Below are positions 1-7,666 of a stretch of 64,000 nucleotides of DNA, piece after piece. A model generated the notes under the pieces. It was not told the origin of the DNA, ran no database searches, and saw only the letters and a list, made by a program, of their open reading frames with translations. Every line of letters starts with the position of its first letter. The first letter of the stretch is position 1. The stretch is taken from positions 186,001 through 250,000 of the forward strand of contig JBBFLV010000003.1 of NCBI GenBank assembly GCA_037478835.1, in the 5' to 3' direction. The position numbers and the translations under genes were made by a program. Source of the stretch: 630D-37 sp037478835. Its GTDB lineage: Bacteria > Chloroflexota > Anaerolineae > Anaerolineales > Villigracilaceae.

Positions 1-749
1 TGGGCGCCTGTATCATCATCGGATTAGGGCTGGCAATTGTGTTGGACCGAGGGATTCGTGGGGAGAATTTCTTCCGTAGCCTGTTCCTTTTTCCGATGGC
101 GATCTCCTTTATTGTCACCGGCGTGACATGGCGCTGGTTGCTGGCTCCTGGTGACCCATCAACCGGTCGCCTGACCGGCATCAACGTTTTGCTTGAGGCA
201 ATCGGTTTGCCAACCTCCACATGGTACACCGATCCAAAGATTCTTTACATCCAGCCCACCAGTGGATTAGGACAGTTACTCCATCAAAGCGGACTAGGTT
301 TTCTGACCACTCCGAACTTTGGTATCCCGGTAGCAATGATTTCCGTCATCATTGCTGCTACTTGGCAGATGTCTGGCTATGTAATGGCCATGTATCTGGC
401 CGGCCTGCGCAGCATCCCGGATGAGCTGCGCGAAGCGGCGCGAGTGGATGGGGCCAGCGAATGGGAAGTTTATCGGTACATCATCTTTCCCCTCTTACGG
501 CCGGTTACACTAAGCGTGATCATCATCTTGGGGCATATCTCTCTCAAGATTTTCGACTTGGTTGCTGCAATGAGCAAAAAAGGGCCAGGGTTTGCGACCG
601 ATGTGCCCGCCTATTTTATGTTTGAAACTACTTTTCAAGGAGATCATTACTCCCAGGGAGCCTCTATTGCTATCTTCTTGCTGGTGACCGTCAGTCTGTT
701 GGTCGTCCCCTACCTGCTTTACAGTAGTCGGCGAGAGGTAGAGATATGA
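1..749 (+). CDS. Carbohydrate ABC transporter permease (MalF/UgpA type), 5' truncated by window edge
   Basis: Inner-membrane permease subunit of a sugar importer. The frame is open to the left edge and reads a hydrophobic helix before the first possible GTG at 39, so the true start lies outside the window. Several membrane segments are visible. The cytoplasmic EAA loop that docks the ATPase is clear (EAARVDGASEWEVYRYIIFP). It overlaps the next permease by ATGA, the usual MalF-MalG pair arrangement. The binding protein is presumably upstream of the window. Family identity is firm. The sugar cannot be told from the sequence. Confidence 0.9.
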   Translation, partial: GACIIIGLGLAIVLDRGIRGENFFRSLFLFPMAISFIVTGVTWRWLLAPGDPSTGRLTGINVLLEAIGLPTSTWYTDPKILYIQPTSGLGQLLHQSGLGFLTTPNFGIPVAMISVIIAATWQMSGYVMAMYLAGLRSIPDELREAARVDGASEWEVYRYIIFPLLRPVTLSVIIILGHISLKIFDLVAAMSKKGPGFATDVPAYFMFETTFQGDHYSQGASIAIFLLVTVSLLVVPYLLYSSRREVEI

Positions 750-1615
750 AACGATATAACCGCATTGGATTTTATCTGATCTTGCTTATCGCCAGCGTGT
801 TCTATCTTCTTCCGATCTACGTACTGGTCATGACCAGCTTAAAGCCTTATGCAGAGGCAAACCTGACTGGAATGTGGCGACTTCCCTCCACCCCTAGCCT
901 AGAGAGTTTTCTGCGCGCCTTTGATCAACTGAAACCTTATTTCCGAAATAGCTTTTACTTGACCATCCCTGCCACCTTACTTTCCTCCTTATTAGGCTCG
1001 ATCAATGGATATGTACTTTCAAAGTGGCGCTTCCGCGGAGCGAATGTTCTCTTTCCTCTCTTGCTTTTTGGAATGTTCATCCCATATCAAAGCATTTTAA
1101 TCCCACTAGTGCAAGTCCTGCAGAAGGTTAATGCTCTGGCAAATGCAATAGGCGTTCCAAAAACCTTGCAAGCATTAGTGCCGGGCTATGGCTCGATTGC
1201 CGGCCTGGCATTTGTACACATCGTCTATGGCATCCCCATTACCACTCTGATTTTTCGCAACTACTATGCTACGATACCCAACGAGCTGGTAGAAGCGGCA
1301 AAGATTGATGGAGCAAATATATTCAAAATTTACCGCTGGGTTATATTGCCCCTTTCTCTGCCGGCGTTTGCCGTGGTGATGATCTGGCAATTTACCTCTA
1401 TCTGGAACGAATTCCTCTTCGCCGTTATCATTACCCAGAACCCGGCAATTCGTCCGGTGACTGTAGCCCTCTACAACCTGGCAGGGAGTTATATTGTGGA
1501 GTGGAATGTTCAGATGGCTGGTGCCCTTCTAACAGCCATGCCCACTTTGCTCGTTTATATCTTCCTTGGGCGTTTCTTTATGCGAGGATTGCTGGCCGGT
1601 GCATTAAAGGGGTAA
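746..1615 (+). CDS. Carbohydrate ABC transporter permease (MalG/UgpE type)
   Basis: Second permease subunit of the sugar importer, 289 residues, normal for the family. About six membrane helices are visible, starting at residue 8, with an EAA loop near residue 190 (EAAKIDGANIFKIYRWVILP). The start codon overlaps the stop of the first permease (ATGA), so the two are translationally coupled and probably pair as a heterodimer. No ATPase gene follows. Such importers often use a shared MsmK/UgpC-type ATPase encoded elsewhere (inference). Confidence 0.92.
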   Translation: MKRYNRIGFYLILLIASVFYLLPIYVLVMTSLKPYAEANLTGMWRLPSTPSLESFLRAFDQLKPYFRNSFYLTIPATLLSSLLGSINGYVLSKWRFRGANVLFPLLLFGMFIPYQSILIPLVQVLQKVNALANAIGVPKTLQALVPGYGSIAGLAFVHIVYGIPITTLIFRNYYATIPNELVEAAKIDGANIFKIYRWVILPLSLPAFAVVMIWQFTSIWNEFLFAVIITQNPAIRPVTVALYNLAGSYIVEWNVQMAGALLTAMPTLLVYIFLGRFFMRGLLAGALKG

Positions 1616-1930
1616 AGATTCCTGGTAACTAACCCAAAGGTGGCTGTTTTTTTTATCGAAGCGTGCTAATCCATATAGCATGTAAGATTTTTGCATTTCT
1701 TCCCTATAACCGTTCAGAAATCAAGCAAAGCGATCTGTAAAGGAGAGATATTGCGTTAATAAGGACAACAAGGCTCTCTCCCATCGTAGGGTTTTTCAAG
1801 GCCTTAATCGGCGAAGATCTTCGACCATTAGGGCTGCAAAGGTTCGCACCAGGAGAACTCAACACCCAAATGTAGCAGCCCTCATGTCCACATCCGCTGT
1901 TTTTACTGCCCTGCTGGTATAATGAAAAAG
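1616..1930. other. Intergenic region after the sugar permeases
   Basis: About 315 bases without a convincing gene. It has a run of eight T at about 1646-1653 after the permease stop, but I see no stable stem before it, so it is not called as a terminator. The right end carries the -10 box of the next gene. The antisense frame across 1704-2000 has no family resemblance. Confidence 0.5.
1918..1923 (+). promoter_or_regulatory. Extended -10 box (TGG-TATAAT) for the AI-2E family gene
   Basis: TATAAT preceded by TGG, with no good -35. The ATG at 1931 lies 7 bases after the box, so transcription would begin at or next to the start codon (leaderless). The ATG at 1922 lies inside the box and is unlikely to be translated. 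Confidence 0.55.
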
Positions 1931-3124
1931 ATGACGAGCGAATCGCCTCCCTGGAGTCGAAATACGAAACTGGTGGCCGCGTTGACGCTGGTCGCCGCAT
2001 CTTTCGGGCTGCTGTTCTACTTTCGCAGCCTGCTATCGCCTCTGTTGCTGGCTTTCATGCTCGCCTATCTCCTTTATCCACCGGCGTTCTTCCTATATCG
2101 GCGGGTGGGTCTTTCCTGGCGACTAGCAGTAAGCCTGATCTATCTGCTGCTTTTGCTGGCATTGCTGGGCTCTCTCACCTGGGGAGGCATCAACCTGATC
2201 GCCCAGTTTCAAAATGTGATTGATTTAATCCGCCGTGGACTGCAAGATTTTCCCTCTTTCCTAGAGCAGCTCACACGCCAACCGATGGCCGTCGGCCCCT
2301 TCACGCTTGATCTAAGCCACTTGGACGTGGCAAGCTTAAGTGAACAAATCCTGAGCGCGGCCCAGAGTTTCCTGGGGCGATTAACTTCCCTGCTCGGCAC
2401 GGTCGCCGGCCAAGCGGCGGCATTCTTGGGATGGACCTTTTTCGTGCTTATCATCTCGTACTTCTTGTTAGCCGAAAGTGGAGGCCTGCGCGAAGCCATG
2501 TTGCGCGTGGAATTGCCGCGTTACCAGGCAGATATCGAGCGTCTGGGACGAGAATTAGGATACATCTGGAACGCTTTCTGGCGCGGTCAGCTGATCGTTT
2601 TTGCGCTTACCGTCCTGATCTATAGCTTTCTCCTCAGCGTGCTGGGTGTGCGCTATTCCTTAGGACTGGCTCTATTGGCCGGCTTGGCGCGCTTTTTGCC
2701 GTATATCGGCCCGGCTGCGAACTGGATCGTCCTAGCATTGGTCGCCTATTTTCAGGATTTCAAGCTTGCCGAGCTTTCGCCTGTTTATTACACGCTCCTC
2801 GTGTTAGGATTAGCCCTGATCACCGATCAAATCCTGGATAATCTCATTTCCCCCCGCATCATCGGTCAATCTTTGAAAGTGCACCCAGCCGCCATTTTGG
2901 TCGGAGCACTGGTCGCGGCGAATTTGATCGGCGTGATCGGTGTCTTGATCGCCGCGCCTCTTGTAGCCACACTCAAGATCGTATTGCGCTATGTGATCCG
3001 CAAGCTTTTCGATCTCCCTCCCTGGCCGGCAGATGAACCTCCCCCTCAACCACATCCCCCCCTTGTTTCGCCGGCGCTTTTGCGGCGCCTGTCCAATCTT
3101 ATCCATAAGGAGAAACGAACATGA
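1931..3124 (+). CDS. AI-2E family transporter / UPF0118 (PerM-like) membrane protein
   Basis: Polytopic membrane protein of about 397 residues, usual for the AI-2E (TqsA/PerM) family. Helix pairs lie near the N terminus, followed by a soluble segment, then a helix cluster with the family-typical stretch around GVRYSLGLALLAGLARFLPYIGP and a final DNLISPRIIG region. Members export small molecules or ions; autoinducer-2 export is shown for only some. The start at 1931 is chosen because the -10 box overlaps the upstream ATG at 1922. It overlaps the next small gene by ATGA. Confidence 0.85.
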   Translation: MTSESPPWSRNTKLVAALTLVAASFGLLFYFRSLLSPLLLAFMLAYLLYPPAFFLYRRVGLSWRLAVSLIYLLLLLALLGSLTWGGINLIAQFQNVIDLIRRGLQDFPSFLEQLTRQPMAVGPFTLDLSHLDVASLSEQILSAAQSFLGRLTSLLGTVAGQAAAFLGWTFFVLIISYFLLAESGGLREAMLRVELPRYQADIERLGRELGYIWNAFWRGQLIVFALTVLIYSFLLSVLGVRYSLGLALLAGLARFLPYIGPAANWIVLALVAYFQDFKLAELSPVYYTLLVLGLALITDQILDNLISPRIIGQSLKVHPAAILVGALVAANLIGVIGVLIAAPLVATLKIVLRYVIRKLFDLPPWPADEPPPQPHPPLVSPALLRRLSNLIHKEKRT

Positions 3125-3300
3125 ACGCACGTGAACCTCGTACAGAAACGCTTGCCGAAACCGAAAACTACCTCGTCTGGAAAGCCGAAGAACCCGATGG
3201 CGAAACCACCTATCACATCGAGCTCAACAATGTCACCCTCCACTTCTTCGAGGAGGAGTGGGAAGAATTTCTCGATCTGATCGCCTTGCTCGGTGAATAG
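3121..3300 (+). CDS. Small acidic hypothetical protein (59 aa)
   Basis: An open frame of 59 codons starting at an ATG that overlaps the upstream stop (ATGA) and ending 3 bases before the peptidase start. This tight packing is the main evidence that it is real. The product is very acidic and reads like a small two-layer fold: a Thr-Tyr-His-Ile-Glu-Leu strand, a His-Phe-Phe strand, then an acidic helix (EEEWEEFLDLIALL). No signal peptide, membrane helix or metal motif is visible, and I do not recognise the family. It may assist the adjacent peptidase, but that is a guess. Confidence 0.7.
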   Translation: MNAREPRTETLAETENYLVWKAEEPDGETTYHIELNNVTLHFFEEEWEEFLDLIALLGE

Positions 3301-3303
3301 ACG

Positions 3304-4308
3304 ATGGATGCACTCACGCTGACGGATGTCCCCGGGATTGAAGTCGGCCATGCACAAGATGAAGAAGCGTTAACCGGGTGCACCGTCATCCTCTGCCGGC
3401 ACGGCGCCGTAGCCGGCGTGGATCAGCGTGGCGGCGCGCCCGGCACCCGCGAAACCGATCTGCTCAAACCGGTCAACCTGGTCGAGCAGGTACATGCCGT
3501 TTTGCTCACCGGCGGATCGGCGTTTGGGTTGGATGCCGCCGGCGGTGTCATGCGGTTTCTAGAGGAACAGGGGATCGGCTTCAACGTGGGCGTCGCGCGC
3601 GTCCCCATCGTACCTGCCGCCGTGATCTTTGACCTGGCCCTAGGCCGTGCGGATCGTCGTCCGGACCCCGAAATGGGGTACCGCGCCGCGGCTTCGGCCT
3701 CCCGTCGGCCGGTTGAGGAGGGGAACGTAGGTGCCGGCTGTGGCGCCTCGGTGGGCAAAATCCTGGGTATGCAGCAAGCCATGAAAGCCGGCCTGGGCAG
3801 CGCCGCCATCCGTTTGAGCGGTGGCATCGTCGTCGGGGCACTGATGGTCGTCAACGCTTTCGGCGATGTCATCGATCCCCAGAATGGTCAGATCGTAGCC
3901 GGAGCGCGCGCCACCCAACTAGGGCCCTTGCGGCTCGGCAGAGAAGATGGCTTTCTCGATACGCTCGAAATGATGAAAACCCTCGTCGGACGGGCACTCT
4001 TGCAGTTCGCTACCCGCACGAACACCGTGATCGGCGTGGTCGCAACCAACGCCCGTTTGAGCAAAGCCGAAGCCACGCGCGTCGCCCAGATGGCGCAAGA
4101 CGGAATCGCCCGCACCATTCGCCCGGCGCATACGCTCCTGGATGGTGACACACTCTTTGCCCTCTCAACCGGCAACAAACGCACCGATATTTCCACCCTG
4201 GGAGCCGTGGCCGCAGAAGTGGTAGCCGAATCCATCCTGCGTGCCGTGCGCAAAGCCCATTCTGCAGGTGATTTGCCCGGCCTGGCAGGAGAAAAAACAG
4301 GTGCCTGA
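3304..4308 (+). CDS. P1 family peptidase (DmpA/BapA-like, MEROPS S58)
   Basis: Cytoplasmic N-terminal nucleophile hydrolase of the L-aminopeptidase D-Ala-esterase family, 334 residues. Family segments include GGSAFGLDAAGGVMRFLEE, GNVGAGCGASVGKILG, and the autoproteolysis/nucleophile region near residue 240 (TNTVIGVVATNA). There Thr occupies the place where DmpA has Ser, as in many bacterial P1 proteins. Members self-cleave into two chains and release N-terminal residues or cleave beta-peptides. It sits 3 bases after the small acidic gene, and a strong terminator overlaps its stop codon. Confidence 0.9.
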   Translation: MDALTLTDVPGIEVGHAQDEEALTGCTVILCRHGAVAGVDQRGGAPGTRETDLLKPVNLVEQVHAVLLTGGSAFGLDAAGGVMRFLEEQGIGFNVGVARVPIVPAAVIFDLALGRADRRPDPEMGYRAAASASRRPVEEGNVGAGCGASVGKILGMQQAMKAGLGSAAIRLSGGIVVGALMVVNAFGDVIDPQNGQIVAGARATQLGPLRLGREDGFLDTLEMMKTLVGRALLQFATRTNTVIGVVATNARLSKAEATRVAQMAQDGIARTIRPAHTLLDGDTLFALSTGNKRTDISTLGAVAAEVVAESILRAVRKAHSAGDLPGLAGEKTGA

Positions 4309-4328
4309 AAAGGCACCTGTTTCGTTTT
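4295..4328 (+). terminator. Rho-independent terminator after the P1 peptidase
   Basis: Perfect 12-base arms (AAACAGGTGCCT, loop GAAA, AGGCACCTGTTT) followed by CGTTTT. The stop codon lies within the left arm and loop. Confidence 0.9.
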
Positions 4329-4455
4329 CTCGATTGACCTGCGCCGGTGTACAAACCAAGCCTTTCGGATTGCCTCTCAGATTCTGCCGGCCATCCGTTC
4401 GTGATCTATCTGCTGCTATTGCGGTGAGAATTTCCGCACCGTTGAAATGTGCGGC

Positions 4456-4824
4456 TTATTTGCGCTCTTTTTCTTCCCGCACAAAGAGGCTCAGGAAAAC
4501 GCTGACAACACTCACCACCAGCGCGCCCCAGAAAGCAGCCCAGAAGCCCTCTAGCACCAGTTCAATGCCCACCAGATTGCCCAACCAAGCGGTGAGCGAG
4601 AGCATCAGAGCGTTGATCACCAGGGTGAACAATCCCAAAGTGAGCAAGATCAGGGGGCAGGTCAGGAACTTCAACACTGGCCGAACGGTCGCATTCACCA
4701 GGCCGAAGATCAATCCCAGCCAAACCAGGGAAAACCAGCCACTTTCCAGCCGAATTCCCGGCACGATCCAAACGGCGACGAAAAGTGCCAAGGTGTTAAT
4801 TGCCCAACGGATCAGGAATCGCAT
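4456..4824 (-). CDS. Phage holin family protein (4TM superfamily IV, PF04020-like)
   Basis: Membrane protein of 122 residues with four hydrophobic segments separated by short loops, including NATVRPVLKFLTCPL, which is typical of this family. Despite the name, most members are chromosomal, widespread in non-phage contexts and of unknown role. It ends in a charged tail (REEKERK). It lies downstream of tRNA-Asp on the same strand and has its own Shine-Dalgarno sequence (GGAGGAGA) 5 bases before the ATG. Confidence 0.88.
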   Translation of the reverse strand: MRFLIRWAINTLALFVAVWIVPGIRLESGWFSLVWLGLIFGLVNATVRPVLKFLTCPLILLTLGLFTLVINALMLSLTAWLGNLVGIELVLEGFWAAFWGALVVSVVSVFLSLFVREEKERK

Positions 4825-4854
4825 CTCTCCTCCTTAGTAGGGGTGGAATCCGAA

Positions 4855-4880
4855 ACACAAAACCCGGCCTGTAGCCGGGT
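4855..4880 (-). terminator. Terminator of tRNA-Asp
   Basis: On the minus strand, a 7-base stem (ACCCGGC/GCCGGGT, 5-base loop) followed by TTTTGTG lies 8 bases after the tRNA. Confidence 0.75.
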
Positions 4881-4888
4881 CTGATCAG

Positions 4889-4962
4889 CGGTCCCGACGG
4901 GATTCGAACCCGCGATCTCGGCCTTGACAGGGCCGCATGTTCGGCCGCTACACCACGGGACC
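4889..4962 (-). tRNA. tRNA-Asp (anticodon GUC)
   Basis: A 74-base cloverleaf. The 7-bp acceptor stem is GGTCCCG/CGGGACC. The D arm contains GTGTAGCGGCCGAAC. The anticodon loop is CTGTCAA, giving GUC. The T arm is GCGGG-TTCGAAT-CCCGT, and the discriminator is G as expected for Asp. No CCA is encoded. The AT-rich island starts on the 5' side of this gene. Confidence 0.95.
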
Positions 4963-5410
4963 TCTGGAACACAGCACAGTTTACCATATCCACCGTGGGG
5001 CGTCAAGATTTTGCGTTCACTTCTTAGGGCTTTTTGTTGTTCTAATTATGCTAAAGAAAATAGACAGGATTGACAAGATTAACATGAAATAATAATAAAT
5101 GATTTCGGCGAAAACAAGGTTTCTTGCATTTTTCACAATGCTCCTGGCTCTCTAGACGGTCGTTTGCGGCTCAGAATCCGGGTTGCCGGTCTACGGAACG
5201 GCTTGAGACTCCTCTCGTTTTACGGCAACCCGCAATCCCTGTAAAAATGTAGCCAAGGATTCATCCTGCAAAAAAGACTCCACTGCAAAAAGGTTCCGGC
5301 TCTCTAGGAAAAGGTTCTTGCTCGCAAAAAGCCTACCTGGCGCAAAATTTTTGGCAGCTTTTTGCTTTAAAATTTTTTATTAACGAAAAGAAAATCCGTT
5401 TTATTTAAAA

Positions 5411-5437
5411 ATCCGTGTAATCCGTGTTCATCCGTGT
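5411..5437 (+). repeat. Three near-tandem ATCCGTGT units
   Basis: ATCCGTGT occurs at 5411-5418, 5420-5427 and 5430-5437, spaced 9-10 bases. Its degraded reverse complement appears around 5926-5951. Similar phrases are scattered through intergenic DNA of many bacteria. The function is unknown. Confidence 0.6.
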
Positions 5438-6090
5438 CCTATTCCGGTAAAGTATTTGCGCTAAAACACGGTTTTTGCAGTAGAGTCAAAAAATCATAGC
5501 ATAAATTTTCTACTTTTCTAAGTAGTGGCCGCACAGCTCGGTGTTTTATGCGCAGCACGAAGATTTTTTGAGCCGGACAGTGCCAGAAGCTTGTGCTACT
5601 GGATTGTCGGAGTCATTGTCAATCCGAAACAGCAAAGCCTGAGACTCAAAGCCGGAGACTCAATGCCGAGTATCATGTCATCGACGGACTCGCGCTTAAG
5701 GCGATGAAAAGCCCTAGAGTGGTCATGAATTACCTACCCGTTTTACGAGAGTTGTGCTAAACTATAAATTGAGCCCGGTGAAAAAAAACCGTTTTGATCA
5801 CAAAAGGTATATAAGTAAAAGGTTTGGCTCATGTTAATAACTAGCGCTTTCTAAAACATCCGATTACGGGTAGAATATGCCTTGCCAAAAAAACCGTGCT
5901 TTTACAAAAGCGTTATCGGAAAGGACACAGATAGACAGGGACACCGCGGATAAGTATGAATTTTTAGTACAGTTGCTGCTCATAAATCTCGTAACTCATG
6001 CAAATCCTGTCTTTTTGCAAGGGAATCGTCCATGGCGTACCTCTTACTACTGTGTCATTTGTTCTGAAAATGAGCCGGGAAGTTTTTCAT

Positions 6091-6106
6091 GTTCTGTATA
6101 TAGAAC
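6091..6106. promoter_or_regulatory. Palindrome GTTCTGTATATAGAAC before the radical SAM run
   Basis: A 16-base near-perfect palindrome with one mismatched pair lies 30 bases before the first radical SAM start and is followed by CCGCTTTTTT. It could be an operator for the operon or a weak terminator of upstream transcription. I cannot decide between these. Confidence 0.3.
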
Positions 6107-6136
6107 CCGCTTTTTTGCATAGTGATTTTTCACAAT

Positions 6137-7666
6137 ATGCAAAAACATACTCTTGACACTTATTGCCGTTTAGGGCACTCTCAAGAAAGTGTTCCTGACG
6201 ATCGTCTGCAACGTTTTGTAATTGCTTGGGATGGCAGATCGTTGCTCAACCCGCAGATTTATCGGTGGACCAAACTGCATTATGCTCGAGAGGGGGTGAA
6301 ACGAAATATCCCAGACGAACACATCCTTGAAATTCCTGAAACATTTGTGTGTAACCAGAACTCGAATAGGTATCTCATTTATTCACCTTTGGCAGGTGTT
6401 GCGGCTGAAGTAAACTATGATGCCCTGGTTATGCTCGAATCGCTCAGAAGACAATACCCAAATCCTCGGTTGGCAACGATGTTGCCAAAACAATATCAAG
6501 AGACTGTTCGCTTTCTCAAGCAAGCTCAATTTCTTCAGCCAAAAGGGAGTATCACCTGCACGCCTCGTATGTACCGCAGTCGGGTAGATCTGTGCTTAAC
6601 ATCAGCATGCAATATGCGCTGTGTTTATTGTTTCTCTAGTGGTGGTGAACGTCCGAGAGTCATGAGTTGGGAAATTGCAAAGGCTGCTTTAGACCTGACG
6701 GTAGATTATGCACTAAGAAAAAATTTGCCGGGAATAGAGGTAGCATTTCAGGGTGATGGTGAACAATTTGTGGCATGGCGAATGATGGTAAAGTGTACCG
6801 AGTACATAAAAAGTCTCGTGCAAAAACAAGGTTTGCATCTGCGTATTTGGTCACTAACAAACGGAATTTTGACTTCTGAGATGATCCGGTGGGCGGTATG
6901 GAATCTTGATAGCCTGGCTATATCATTGGATGGTCCGCCCGAGATACAAAATGCTCAACGCTTGCTTCCCAACGGACTTGGGTCTGCCCCCAAGGTTATT
7001 GAGACAATCCGCCAAATTGAATCTATGGGAGGAAACTATTCACTACGTGCTACGATCAGCAAACAGATTGTTGGTCGAATGGCAGAAATTGTAGAGTATG
7101 TAATTGAGAACTTTCCGAAAGCACGCTCTTTTGTTTTGGATCCTCTGTTCCCCAGCTACATAAGCACCCGAACGGGTTGGGAGGCGCCTCGAGCAGACGA
7201 GTTTGTAGCCGGATATTTAGAGGCCCAACGAATAGCCGACAAAGCAGGTCTTCGATTGGGATATACCGGTTTTTTCAATATGCAGGAACTAACCGGCTAT
7301 CACTGCGATGCTTGGGGAATAAAACTTGCCGTTACGCCAGAAGGCCTTATATCATCTTGTCCCATCATTGCTACCCTAGAAGATCCACGCGCAGACTTCT
7401 GTATCTATGGACGCTATTCGGAGGGCAGGTTTGAATATCACTGGGGAAAATTACGCAGAATCATGAGGCGCAATCTTGCGAACATGCCATATTGTGCAAA
7501 TTGCATGGTACGGTGGCATTGTGCGGGAGAGTGTTACTCCAGGTTGATGATGGTGGGCAATTACGATGAGCCCTGGCGTAGTTTCAGATGTGAGATCAAT
7601 CGTCAATTATTACCTTATGAACTGCTGCGGAGACTAGAGAATTCTCAGGAGGCCAATCATGCCTGA
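6137..7666 (+). CDS. Radical SAM/SPASM protein 1 (peptide-maturase type)
   Basis: About 509 residues. The 4Fe-4S/SAM motif CNMRCVYC is at residues 158-165, followed by a glycine-rich region and SAM-binding strands. Cysteines from about residue 390 to 495 (CDAWG, then PYCANCMVRWHCAGEC, then FRCEINR) form a SPASM region for auxiliary clusters. The first 140 residues precede the barrel and include a segment like those used for peptide recognition (NRYLIYSPLAGVAAEVNYDA). SPASM enzymes of this layout modify ribosomal peptides or enzyme subunits. The start is ATG 6137 or GTG 6122; neither has a clear ribosome site. It overlaps the NTPase gene by 8 bases. Confidence 0.85.
   Translation: MQKHTLDTYCRLGHSQESVPDDRLQRFVIAWDGRSLLNPQIYRWTKLHYAREGVKRNIPDEHILEIPETFVCNQNSNRYLIYSPLAGVAAEVNYDALVMLESLRRQYPNPRLATMLPKQYQETVRFLKQAQFLQPKGSITCTPRMYRSRVDLCLTSACNMRCVYCFSSGGERPRVMSWEIAKAALDLTVDYALRKNLPGIEVAFQGDGEQFVAWRMMVKCTEYIKSLVQKQGLHLRIWSLTNGILTSEMIRWAVWNLDSLAISLDGPPEIQNAQRLLPNGLGSAPKVIETIRQIESMGGNYSLRATISKQIVGRMAEIVEYVIENFPKARSFVLDPLFPSYISTRTGWEAPRADEFVAGYLEAQRIADKAGLRLGYTGFFNMQELTGYHCDAWGIKLAVTPEGLISSCPIIATLEDPRADFCIYGRYSEGRFEYHWGKLRRIMRRNLANMPYCANCMVRWHCAGECYSRLMMVGNYDEPWRSFRCEINRQLLPYELLRRLENSQEANHA

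Larger units (their letters stand above)
5007..6121. other. Gene-free AT-rich region at the left edge of the island
   Basis: About 1.1 kb without a supported gene. It holds phrases of dispersed intergenic repeats: an A-rich GACAGGATTGACAAGATTAAC stretch at about 5064-5084, three ATCCGTGT units at 5411-5437, and a degraded reverse counterpart (ACACAGATAGACAGGGACACC) near 5926-5946. GCAAAAAG words recur between about 5268 and 5330. The frames at 5525-5707 and 5877-6122 have no start signal and no family look. Base composition is clearly AT-richer than to the left. Confidence 0.6.

Noticed and set aside
1704..2000. Minus-strand frame of 98 codons after the sugar permeases
   Set aside because: It runs across the promoter and start of the AI-2E-type gene and has no family similarity.
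4796..5006. Minus-strand frames reading VPWCSGRTCG and similar
   Set aside because: This is the translation of tRNA-Asp; the region codes for an RNA.
5525..5707. 60-codon frame in the AT-rich border
   Set aside because: No start signal, no recognisable composition of a protein, and it lies in decayed intergenic DNA.
4889..6121. Classic tRNA-integrated genomic island
   Set aside because: No integrase gene and no direct repeat of the tRNA 3' end was seen; the AT-rich DNA begins at the 5' side of the tRNA, whereas site-specific elements use the 3' end.
5877..6122. 81-codon open frame just before radical SAM 1, considered as a precursor peptide
   Set aside because: It has no ribosome site, no repeat or core-like tail, and overlaps the repeat-rich border. 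No resemblance to the PMC tails.
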